A stretch of DNA of 64,000 nucleotides from Chitinophagales bacterium (GTDB lineage: Bacteria > Bacteroidota > Bacteroidia > Chitinophagales > Chitinophagaceae). The translations under genes and the position numbers were made by a program. The stretch covers positions 17,823 to 81,822 of the forward strand of contig JAIXKI010000020.1 of NCBI GenBank assembly GCA_026936105.1, read 5' to 3'. This document shows positions 57,246 to 64,000 of this stretch, piece by piece (the stretch's first letter is position 1; each line of letters starts with the position of its first letter). A model generated the notes under the pieces. That model was not told where the DNA came from. It was given only the letters and a program-made list of their open reading frames with translations, and searched no databases.

Positions 57246-60077
57246 TTAATAGTTTATGTGCAGCAGCTTCTTTAGGTCAAGCCCGGATGTATTGATGGAA
57301 AAAGAAGTGATGCGCAGCCACCGGTTTTTCTTTTCCACCGTAGAGCGGAAATAATCTTTATAAACATTGCTGTAAATGACCGGTATGTAAATGTTGATAA
57401 TGCCCTTCAGTAATGGTATCTGAACACCTGCATCAAAAAGAAACCTGTCCAGCCCGGCGTCGGTTTTCCAGGCATCCGCATAAGTGCCTATGTCTGCAAA
57501 GACCTTCAAAGGGATTTTTACAGGGAGCAGGCTCAGAGGATTGATCCTGGACGGAACTGAAGAACTGAAATTTGCAGCGATCAGCCAGTTGTCTGTTTTG
57601 CCCACTTTATTCGCCAGCAGGTCTGTCCTTACTTTGAATGCTCCGTCCCTTATCATTATTTGCTGGCTGGCAAGGCCTGAGAATTCATTTCTGCCGATAA
57701 AATAGTTGCTGTACGTATAATCCTCATAACCGTTGGCGCCGGTCATGTTCAGGTGATACCGGTCTGTATTGAACTGGCTCGATAAAGTTTTTGATCCTGT
57801 ATAAAAAAACTTTCCTGCAAACAGACGGGCTTCAAGCCCTCCTCCCTTCGGGTAATTGAAGAAATAGTTGCCGGTAAAAGCAGCCCTGACAAAACCGTCT
57901 GCCTGCTCAATTTTCAATTCTCCCGAATAAGGGTATAAGGCACGGCTGTTCTCTACAACAAAACTCAGTTGGTTCAGGTACCTGCTGTTCCGCAACATTT
58001 TGTATTTGGATTGGATGGTGGTATCCGTTCCGTTGATCGTTGTATCCCGGTAAAAGCGGATCCCTTCCTCACCGATCAGAAAAGTTTTCCATTGAATATA
58101 TTTCTGAATGGATTGGCGTGGGTCTTTTTGCCTGAAAGTGAATCTGACTCCCGGAACAAACTTGGTGAATGACATTAAGTTTTTCTTTCCTTCAGGATCC
58201 GTATAGCGATCCATATTAAAAGTTGAAGCATTCACAAACAGATCCGTTCTTCTGATAATATTCGGTGAAAAGAATGAGTAATTGATCTTACCCATACCGG
58301 TGAAAGACCTGGAGCCTGTGGCATACATGGGAACAAATAGGAATTGAAATTTTGTGGGCGGCAGTTTTGCATTGGTCAGCAATCCTCCGATCATCAGTTT
58401 ATCATAACTGTTGAATCCAAGAGAGGGTGTGAACAGGAAAATATTTTTTGCCGAAGATTCCAGGTAAGCAGAGGATGACCTTGGGTTCAGAAAGGAAACA
58501 AAACGTGAGCCTTCTCTTTTATCATCCGGCAATGGCCCTGTTTCTTTCAGGTAGGAAAATTCAGTGCTCAGATCCTTTCCTGTAGCCTCTTCCATTGTTC
58601 TTCTGATATCATCAGGCTGAGGATGTTTGAACCGGAACTGTTGAAAATATTCCTGCATGGCTTTATCCAGAGATGCTGTGCCGATCTGCGACTCAACATA
58701 TCTTAACCATTCTGCTGTTTTATAATAAACGACCAGGTTATAATTGGTCTCTGAAAAGGTTTCGGACTTGTTTTCTATCGCCTGGTCCGTTTTGGCCACT
58801 TCCTCAGTTTCTAAAAGTAGCTTTTCCGCAGAAGGGGATGAGCCATATTTTTTTTCTGCATAAGCATGTTCATAGTAGGAGTTGATCCCTTCATCCATCC
58901 AGGGATGATCTCTTTCATTGCTGGCAAGTATTCCGTAAAACCAGTTGTGCCCCACTTCATGTGCGATCACGATATCCAACGACTTTTCTGAAGGCATGGG
59001 AGAGATAACCGTGATGGTCGGATATTCCATTCCTCCACCGAAACTTTCCGGCCCCTGAACCACACTTACTGTGTTATAAGGATATTCGCCCACACGGGTT
59101 GAATAATAAAGGACTGCATCTTTGGTGAACTGAACACTTTTTTGCCATTTTTCTTTCTGTACGGGTGTGTAATAAGAGAATACCCGGATCTCCCTGCCGG
59201 ATGGCAACCGGCAAGTATCTTCGTTTACAATAAATCTTTTATCAGCAAACCAGGCAAAGTCGTGAATATTATTCTGGGTGAATCTTAATGTCTTTGTTTC
59301 TTTGGCAGAAGGAGGGAATTGTTCGGTGACGATCCTGGCCCCGCCTCCTTTGGTCTTTATTTTTTTCTTTTCCGGGATCCATGAAAAAGATGCTCTTGTT
59401 TTCAGCCAGTTTTTTTCTTCTTCATTTTGCAATTCACCGGTGGCTGCCACTACATAATTTTTCGGTACGGTGATGCTCACATCAAAGCTACCGAACTCAC
59501 TGTAAAACTCTCCCTGGTCCAGGTAGGGCATCGGGTGCCAACCGTTTTTATCATACACCGCCGGCTTGGGATACCATTGAGTGGCCTGGTAACTCTCGCC
59601 ATCATGTCCGCCCCGTGAAAAATTAAAAGGCAGTTTTTCATGGAAAGGTGTGGTGATGGTGCATTTCTGCCCCGGCGCAAGAGGAGAGGGGAGGATAAGC
59701 TTGATGATGTCTATATACAAAGGATGATCTTCCATCGTTGCCGTAACTTCATCCACTTTAAAATCCAGGCGGTTGATGTATCCTCTTTCATCTTTGTCTG
59801 AGAAATAAAACCGGGTGCTGCCATTGAGCAACAGTTGATCACTGAAAGCTGTACGGTCGTTTTTATATGCATTGGGCCAGAGATGGAACCAGATGAACTT
59901 AAGGGTGTCGGGTGAATTATTGATGTATTCTATCTTTTCAAACGCATCCAGCGTGTTATCTTTATCATTGAGTGAAACGTCTATGGTGTAATTGACCTGT
60001 TGTTGCCAGTAGGATTGCTGGCAGAAAGCAGAGGGCAATAAGCAGTATGCTGAAAAGAGTAAGATTATATTTTTCAA
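57246..60077 (-). CDS. M1-family metallopeptidase, secreted
   Basis: 943 residues from the TTG at 60077, which starts a clean signal peptide (MKNIILLFSAYCLLPSAFCQ). An earlier TTG at 60116 is in frame, but a TATTTTTG promoter element lies between the two. The N-terminal beta domain is followed by the catalytic domain with GGMEYPT (the GxMEN equivalent), zinc ligands His373 and His377 in HEVGHNWFYG, Glu374 as base, and Glu396 in WMDEGINSYYE. A beta-rich C-terminal half of about 400 residues, ending in aromatic strands, looks like an outer-membrane-barrel or barrel-like module, unusual for aminopeptidases but common in Bacteroidota homologues. Confidence 0.9.
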   Translation of the reverse strand: MKNIILLFSAYCLLPSAFCQQSYWQQQVNYTIDVSLNDKDNTLDAFEKIEYINNSPDTLKFIWFHLWPNAYKNDRTAFSDQLLLNGSTRFYFSDKDERGYINRLDFKVDEVTATMEDHPLYIDIIKLILPSPLAPGQKCTITTPFHEKLPFNFSRGGHDGESYQATQWYPKPAVYDKNGWHPMPYLDQGEFYSEFGSFDVSITVPKNYVVAATGELQNEEEKNWLKTRASFSWIPEKKKIKTKGGGARIVTEQFPPSAKETKTLRFTQNNIHDFAWFADKRFIVNEDTCRLPSGREIRVFSYYTPVQKEKWQKSVQFTKDAVLYYSTRVGEYPYNTVSVVQGPESFGGGMEYPTITVISPMPSEKSLDIVIAHEVGHNWFYGILASNERDHPWMDEGINSYYEHAYAEKKYGSSPSAEKLLLETEEVAKTDQAIENKSETFSETNYNLVVYYKTAEWLRYVESQIGTASLDKAMQEYFQQFRFKHPQPDDIRRTMEEATGKDLSTEFSYLKETGPLPDDKREGSRFVSFLNPRSSSAYLESSAKNIFLFTPSLGFNSYDKLMIGGLLTNAKLPPTKFQFLFVPMYATGSRSFTGMGKINYSFFSPNIIRRTDLFVNASTFNMDRYTDPEGKKNLMSFTKFVPGVRFTFRQKDPRQSIQKYIQWKTFLIGEEGIRFYRDTTINGTDTTIQSKYKMLRNSRYLNQLSFVVENSRALYPYSGELKIEQADGFVRAAFTGNYFFNYPKGGGLEARLFAGKFFYTGSKTLSSQFNTDRYHLNMTGANGYEDYTYSNYFIGRNEFSGLASQQIMIRDGAFKVRTDLLANKVGKTDNWLIAANFSSSVPSRINPLSLLPVKIPLKVFADIGTYADAWKTDAGLDRFLFDAGVQIPLLKGIINIYIPVIYSNVYKDYFRSTVEKKNRWLRITSFSINTSGLDLKKLLHINY

Positions 60078-60092
60078 ATGGATATCGTTTCT

Positions 60093-60100
60093 CAAAAATA
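60093..60100 (-). promoter_or_regulatory. -7 promoter element for the M1 peptidase
   Basis: The minus strand reads TATTTTTG (TAnnTTTG), 15 bases before the TTG at 60077. It makes the longer TTG start at 60116 unlikely. Confidence 0.45.
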
Positions 60101-60162
60101 AAGAATAATCTTGCAATTACTAACTGTCATCTCCGAATTGTAAAAACCGTTTCCGGATCGCT

Positions 60163-61584
60163 TCATTTTCCTTTTCCCAAAAAGATTATTCGCAGGGTAT
60201 GAAGCATGATCTTGAAATCAAGGGTCAATGAAATATTCTCGATGTACAGCAGGTCGTATTTGCTTCTTTCAATCATTTCGTCTGTATTTTCCGCATATCC
60301 GAACTGCACCATACCCCAGCTGGTCAATCCGGGTTTTACCCTGAGCAGGTATTTATAATAAGCGAAACGGGCAACGATCTGGTCAATATAAAATTTCCGT
60401 TCCGGCCTGGGGCCGACAAGGCTCATGTCTCCTTTCAGGATATTCCAGAGCTGAGGCAGTTCATCAAGCCTCCACCGGCGCATCACTTTGCCCCACCGGG
60501 TGATACGCGGATCATTGTCCGAAGAAAGAGCAGGCCCGTCCTTTTCGGCATCTTCAATCATTGAACGGAATTTATACATGATGAAGGGCTTTCCTTTGTA
60601 ACCGATGCGTTCCTGTTCATAGATCAAAGGCCCTTTTGATGAAAACCTGACCCTTAGTGCAACATAAAGTATCAATGGAGAAAGGAGGATCAGCCCGCAT
60701 AATGAAACAAAGACATCAACCAGGCGTTTTATGTTCAGTTGCCAGTCAGACATCAAAGTAGTCTGAAGGTCAATAAGAGGAGCGCCCAGGACATTGATCG
60801 TTCTCACGGACCCTGAGAGAATATCCATTGCATCGGGTCGGATCTTTACTTCCACATTTTTTTCTGCAAGCCGGTTGATGATATTTTCCAGCAAAGGCTG
60901 TGCAGATCTTTCCAGAGCCAGCACTACCTGTTGAATATTTTCCCGGTCAATGATGGTTTCCATCTGATCAATGACCCCGAGCTTGGGAATGAATTTGTGT
61001 ATGCTGTTCACTCCATTGGCATCCGGGGTGATGAAACCAGTATAACGGTAACCATCATTGTGCATGCTTTTTTCCGTTTCTTTGAAAGTGCGGATCGCAT
61101 TATCCTGGCTGCCCACCATCAGCGTATTGAAGAAAACTTTTCCGGAGAGTATCTGGCGTTTCACAATATTCAGTATGATCCATCTGCCGGTGAAGGAAAA
61201 AATAAATTGAATGGCCAGCAGTGAGAAAAAAGCAATGTAATAATAAGCATGCCCGCTGCTGATATCGTTTTTTACAAAAAGGAAAAACAAAATGATGCAA
61301 CCGATCATGTTGATGATAAAAGTGCCGGTGAATTCTGTCAGCCTTGATTTTTTATAAAGGGAAATATGATAAGCTCCTGCAATAGAATAAAGGATAAGCC
61401 ACCCTGCGGAAATGAGGATCAGTTCCAGCACAAAACGGGCATCGAAAGAAAGATCATCCGATGCCGATGGATTGTTTTGCAATAACCATCTTCTGAGAAA
61501 GTAAAAGCAGATCCATGCCAATACTGCTGTGATAAGATCGATCACAGCATACCAGGCAACAGATATCGGCTTTTGTGACTGCAT
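60163..61584 (-). CDS. Undecaprenyl-phosphate sugar phosphotransferase (polyprenyl glycosylphosphotransferase)
   Basis: A 473-residue protein with four or five N-terminal helices, a CoA-binding-like middle domain, and the C-terminal bacterial sugar transferase domain. Landmarks: VDVFVSLCGLILLSPLILYVALRV, GPLIYEQERIGYKGKPFIMYKFRSM, RRWRLDELPQLWNILKGDMSLVGPRPER. It starts glycan-repeat synthesis by putting a sugar-1-phosphate onto undecaprenyl phosphate (WcaJ/WbaP group); sugar identity unknown. Its ATG shares one base with the stop of the oxidoreductase upstream. Confidence 0.93.
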   Translation of the reverse strand: MQSQKPISVAWYAVIDLITAVLAWICFYFLRRWLLQNNPSASDDLSFDARFVLELILISAGWLILYSIAGAYHISLYKKSRLTEFTGTFIINMIGCIILFFLFVKNDISSGHAYYYIAFFSLLAIQFIFSFTGRWIILNIVKRQILSGKVFFNTLMVGSQDNAIRTFKETEKSMHNDGYRYTGFITPDANGVNSIHKFIPKLGVIDQMETIIDRENIQQVVLALERSAQPLLENIINRLAEKNVEVKIRPDAMDILSGSVRTINVLGAPLIDLQTTLMSDWQLNIKRLVDVFVSLCGLILLSPLILYVALRVRFSSKGPLIYEQERIGYKGKPFIMYKFRSMIEDAEKDGPALSSDNDPRITRWGKVMRRWRLDELPQLWNILKGDMSLVGPRPERKFYIDQIVARFAYYKYLLRVKPGLTSWGMVQFGYAENTDEMIERSKYDLLYIENISLTLDFKIMLHTLRIIFLGKGK

Positions 61585-62558
61585 CAGGAAGTGATAACGT
61601 TGTGTCCTATTTTACGGAGGATCTGGTGTGCCACATCCATGGCCATCATGCCGTCAATCTCAGATACAACCGTTTTGGTATTGTTCAGAATTGAATTACG
61701 GAATTCTTCCAGTTCCCTTTTGATGGCATTCACTTCCGGAACTGCGGGATTGGCCACAGCGATGGTCTTTTTTCCGTGAGGAGTGTCTATATCGAAAGTG
61801 AACGCTTTGTGATCATCTGCATCTTTCAGTTTGATCACTTCCGTTTTTTTGTTCAGGAAGTCAATGCCGATATAAGCATCCTTCTGAAACAAGCGCATCT
61901 TCCTCATTTTTTTCATGGAGATGCGGCTGCTGGTAAGGTTGGCCACACATCCGTTGTGAAATTCTATGCGTACGTTGGCAATGTCAGGAGTATCAGTAAG
62001 CACACCCACGCCGCTTGCGGAAATATGTTTCACATCGCTTTTTACAATGCTCAGGATGATGTCAATATCATGGATCATCAGGTCCAGGATCACGCTTACC
62101 TCTGTTCCTCTCGGATCGAACTGTGCCAGGCGGTGCACTTCGATAAAGAGAGGATTCAACTGCATGTCTTTTACGGATAAAAAAGCAGGATTGAATCTTT
62201 CCACATGGCCTACCTGAAATTTCACTCCCGACTCTTTCACCAGCTCAACCAACTGTTCGGCTTCTTTCATGGTATGTGCCAAAGGCTTTTCTACAAAAAC
62301 GTGCTTTCCTTTTTTTATGGCCTGTTCACATAACTCAAAATGATAAGTGGTAGGCGCCACAATGTCCAGCGCATCACATTGGTCCATCAGTTGATCCGTA
62401 TTATCAAAGCGGGTGAGACTGTATTTCTCCTGAACTTCTTTTGCCGTTTGGTCATCAGGATCATAAAAACCGGCCAGTTCAATGCCCGGTATTTCTTTCC
62501 AGTTGTTGAGATGAAATTTGCCGAGATGACCGACACCAAATACTCCTATTTTCAGCAT
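61584..62558 (-). CDS. Gfo/Idh/MocA-family oxidoreductase
   Basis: 324 residues. The N-terminal Rossmann fold is IGVFGVGHLGKFHLNNW (residues 4-20), EKPLAHTMKEAEQL near 92 is the characteristic EKP block, and the C-terminal part has MIHDIDIILSIV with the conserved catalytic-region histidine. Family members reduce or oxidise sugars or UDP-sugars; WbpB-like UDP-hexosaminuronate 3-dehydrogenases are one branch. Coupling with a sugar transferase and the presence of a UDP-HexNAc dehydrogenase and a DegT aminotransferase elsewhere in the window make that role plausible but unproven. Confidence 0.88.
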   Translation of the reverse strand: MLKIGVFGVGHLGKFHLNNWKEIPGIELAGFYDPDDQTAKEVQEKYSLTRFDNTDQLMDQCDALDIVAPTTYHFELCEQAIKKGKHVFVEKPLAHTMKEAEQLVELVKESGVKFQVGHVERFNPAFLSVKDMQLNPLFIEVHRLAQFDPRGTEVSVILDLMIHDIDIILSIVKSDVKHISASGVGVLTDTPDIANVRIEFHNGCVANLTSSRISMKKMRKMRLFQKDAYIGIDFLNKKTEVIKLKDADDHKAFTFDIDTPHGKKTIAVANPAVPEVNAIKRELEEFRNSILNNTKTVVSEIDGMMAMDVAHQILRKIGHNVITS

Positions 62559-62575
62559 ATTTAAAAAATGATATG

Positions 62576-62583
62576 CAAAGATA
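62576..62583 (-). promoter_or_regulatory. -7 promoter element for the Gfo/Idh-sugar transferase pair
   Basis: The minus strand reads TATCTTTG (TAnnTTTG), 18 bases before the ATG at 62558. Confidence 0.55.
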
Positions 62584-62626
62584 AAGACTGAACGCCTGTT
62601 TGCTCAGTGAATATGTGGCTGTAATT

Positions 62627-63385
62627 TTAACTCTGTATCAGAGCAGAATGACGGGAATAATAAGGATCGGGAGAATAAATAAAAAGACAAGTTCCGTTTT
62701 TGATCAGGTCAATGACCGGTTCTGCATCTTTCACCGGCACAGCGGGGCATCCTTCACTTCTGCCGATATAACCTCCCGAATCAATAAAAGAACTGCTTAC
62801 ATAGGAAGCGCCATGCATCACAATGGCTCTTTGATAAGCTTTATCATTGAAGCCGGGTTCTAAACCCTGAAGTTTCAGTGAATATCCTTTATTCCCTTCA
62901 TAGGTTTCCGATGTGAGATAAAAACCGAGGCTGCTTTTAAAGGAGCGTGGCTTATTGGAAAAAGATCTGGCCCATTCAGCTCCTGAATTTTTTCCGTGAG
63001 CGACAAGTGTCCGGAAAAGAATTTTAAAATTTTTCATATCCAGCACATATAATCTTTTGTTCCTGCTTGGCTGGCTAAAATCAACAATGGTGAGGATGCT
63101 GTCGTTGACGGTCCTGCCCTGAGCAATTAATTTTAAAAAACCTTTTCTTGCCATGTCAAATGCTTTTCTGTTAAGGCCGCTCAGGTCAAGATGCAGGCTG
63201 TCATAAACGGATAAAGTTTTTTCTTCGGCGGGATTGTGGACGGTAATTAAAGTGCGATCGTCCTTTTTAAAGAGCCCGTTTATATCTTTTATTTTCCCAA
63301 CAGATCTTGCAAAGCCTAAGGGCAGGTGTAGCAGATAGATCAAAAATGCAACAAGAGCGACAGAGAATACTTTGGCGTTTTTCAT
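62627..63385 (-). CDS. L,D-transpeptidase-like (YkuD_2) protein, exported
   Basis: 252 residues with an N-terminal signal (VFSVALVAFLIYLLHLPLGFA). The catalytic core shows HGASYVSS and GRSEGCPAV, the His and Ser-x-Gly-Cys motif of YkuD/L,D-transpeptidases, with Cys as nucleophile. Proteins of this subgroup (murein L,D-transpeptidase catalytic domain family) are periplasmic and presumed to cross-link or trim peptidoglycan. A helix-rich region (LNRKAFDMARKGFLKL) precedes it. No neighbouring wall gene. Confidence 0.88.
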   Translation of the reverse strand: MKNAKVFSVALVAFLIYLLHLPLGFARSVGKIKDINGLFKKDDRTLITVHNPAEEKTLSVYDSLHLDLSGLNRKAFDMARKGFLKLIAQGRTVNDSILTIVDFSQPSRNKRLYVLDMKNFKILFRTLVAHGKNSGAEWARSFSNKPRSFKSSLGFYLTSETYEGNKGYSLKLQGLEPGFNDKAYQRAIVMHGASYVSSSFIDSGGYIGRSEGCPAVPVKDAEPVIDLIKNGTCLFIYSPDPYYSRHSALIQS

Positions 63386-63410
63386 CAGAGATTCACCGGT
63401 TTGGTATTAA

Positions 63411-63443
63411 TAATAAAAAATGCCTGTGAAGTATTCACAAGCA
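63411..63443 (-). terminator. Terminator between the GIY-YIG and L,D-transpeptidase genes
   Basis: On the minus strand TGCTTGTGAA / TTCACAGGCA (10-bp stem, one G-U pair, 3-base loop, 63421-63443) is followed by TTTTTTATTA. It ends transcription coming from the GIY-YIG side. Confidence 0.8.
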
Positions 63444-63536
63444 TCTTTGTCATGGTTAGCGGACGTATATTCTTAAAAAAATTATGATCTCTTTTTCTTT
63501 TTGATCAAAGACCATGGTTGCTTGTTCGGCTTTATA

Positions 63537-63590
63537 ATTTTGCGGACCGGACGTCCCTACTGTAAGAGTAGGGATGACAGGGCAGCATTC
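63537..63590 (-). pseudogene. Broken tRNA-Asp copy with a palindrome in place of its middle
   Basis: AATTTTGCGGACCGGACG (63537-63554 region) and TGACAGGGCAGCATTC (63575-63590) equal the two ends of a stretch of the real tRNA-Asp at 63913-63986, covering the 3' acceptor and the 5' anticodon strand. Between them the T arm and 3' anticodon strand are replaced by a perfect 8-bp palindrome TCCCTACT / AGTAGGGA with a 5-base loop. It cannot fold as a tRNA. The rest of 63386-63610 shows only the terminator at 63411. Confidence 0.75.
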
Positions 63591-63610
63591 ACATGAGCTA
63601 ATGACTGTGA

Positions 63611-63880
63611 TCAAACAAATTTATGCAGTATATTCTTAGGCGAGTTAATCAGATTTTCCAGTCTTTCCCTGCTGTATTTTTTTAAATTTCTTTCCCGTTT
63701 CAAAGCCAGGGTTTTAGAAGGCAGTTCTTCAATGTAAATGAGAGTCCATGGAATAAAGGGCCTTGTGGATGGAGTTTCTCCATTGTTGTGTTGTTGCAAT
63801 CTTATCAAAGGATTTTCACTAAAACCTTTGTAAAAGCTTTTATCCATTTCACTTTTGATTATGTAAATGTAAAAGGGCAT
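63611..63880 (-). CDS. GIY-YIG nuclease-domain small protein
   Basis: 89 residues made of one GIY-YIG domain: FYIYIIKSEMDKSFYKGFSE gives the two tyrosine motifs (YIY and YKG in place of GIY and YIG), then RLQQHNNGETPST with Arg and the asparagines, and TLIYIEELPSKTLALKRERNLKKY with the catalytic-region Glu. This is the short UPF0213-like group common in Bacteroidota, often several per genome and frequently near tRNAs; function unknown. Its ATG starts right after the tRNA-Asp terminator. Confidence 0.87.
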   Translation of the reverse strand: MPFYIYIIKSEMDKSFYKGFSENPLIRLQQHNNGETPSTRPFIPWTLIYIEELPSKTLALKRERNLKKYSRERLENLINSPKNILHKFV

Positions 63881-63902
63881 AAAAAAACCCGCTGCTGCGG
63901 GT
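63881..63902 (-). terminator. Terminator of tRNA-Asp
   Basis: On the minus strand ACCCGC / GCGGGT (6-bp GC-rich stem, 4-base loop, 63887-63902) is followed by TTTTTT. It lies 10 bases past the tRNA. Confidence 0.85.
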
Positions 63903-63912
63903 CTGAATTTTG

Positions 63913-63986
63913 CGGACCGGACGGGACTCGAACCCGCGACCTCTGCCGTGACAGGGCAGCATTCTAACCAACTGAACTACCGATCC
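63913..63986 (-). tRNA. tRNA-Asp (anticodon GTC)
   Basis: The minus strand folds with acceptor GGATCGG / CCGGTCC (one G-T pair), D arm with AGTTGGTTAGA, anticodon stem CTGCC / GGCAG with loop CTGTCAC (anticodon GTC), T loop TTCGAGT, discriminator G. CCA not encoded. A broken copy lies 330 bases downstream. Confidence 0.95.
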
Positions 63987-64000
63987 AATATTTTTATGTT

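Overview
The window reads as a chromosomal segment of a Bacteroidota bacterium, most likely Chitinophagales/Chitinophagaceae-like (inferred). The signs are: -7 promoter elements of the form TAnnTTTG in front of many genes; almost no Shine-Dalgarno sequences except a strong one before rpsU; a PorV/PorQ-family protein next to a gingipain-type C25 peptidase (type IX secretion setting); a stand-alone HSDR_N_2 protein; and a tRNA-tuf-tRNA-Trp-secE-nusG-rplKAJL-rpoBC supercluster. WaaA, a heptose-phosphate kinase and polysaccharide genes indicate a Gram-negative envelope. No rRNA, CRISPR, prophage or transposase was found.

Layout. 1-9150 (mostly minus strand): queA (cut by the left edge), a double-NBD peptide ABC ATPase coupled to AMP nucleosidase, an HSDR_N_2 nuclease-like protein, a LolA-like secreted protein, glutamate dehydrogenase, a cytochrome-c-maturation block (ccmB, ccmC, ccmD) and thymidine kinase. 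9233-16549: a conserved unknown, waaA, then a plus-strand nucleotide-sugar operon (aminotransferase, UDP-glucose dehydrogenase, UDP-glucuronate decarboxylase-like, UDP-HexNAc dehydrogenase, rfbC). 16580-23000: a secreted unknown, two tRNA-Gln genes, a Tat-exported class V aminotransferase-fold protein, an APC permease, two hydrolases and tyrS. 23127-29327: PorV/PorQ-family protein plus a 1686-residue C25 peptidase. 29430-33671: an A+T-rich patch of membrane acyltransferase, sulfatase-fold and GT-C-like genes.

33850-51480: translation/transcription core: rpsU (strong SD, own terminator), a Xer recombinase, hpf, tRNA-Thr/Tyr/Gly/Thr, an 86-bp eight-copy tandem array derived from tRNA-Thr, tuf, tRNA-Trp, secE, nusG, rplKAJL, then (after an inserted minus-strand HhH gene) rpoB and rpoC. 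A nine-base motif AGTTCTTTA recurs at six leader/spacer positions here and resembles a boxA antitermination site. 51604-64000: OmpH/Skp-like protein, APC permease, heptose kinase, DUF6498-like membrane protein, ispD, FemAB-like acetyltransferase, M1 peptidase, an undecaprenyl-phosphate sugar transferase coupled to a Gfo/Idh/MocA oxidoreductase, an L,D-transpeptidase-like protein, a GIY-YIG protein and tRNA-Asp.

The most unusual structure is the array at 36274-36961: eight identical copies of a unit that keeps the T arm and 3' acceptor strand of the adjacent tRNA-Thr(GGT), lacks the matching 5' acceptor strand and D stem, and carries a different, perfectly paired 7-base-loop anticodon-like arm (loop triplet GGA). 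A related-looking object, a tRNA-Asp copy whose middle is replaced by a palindrome, lies at 63537-63590, and a weak tRNA-like remnant follows tRNA-Thr(TGT).
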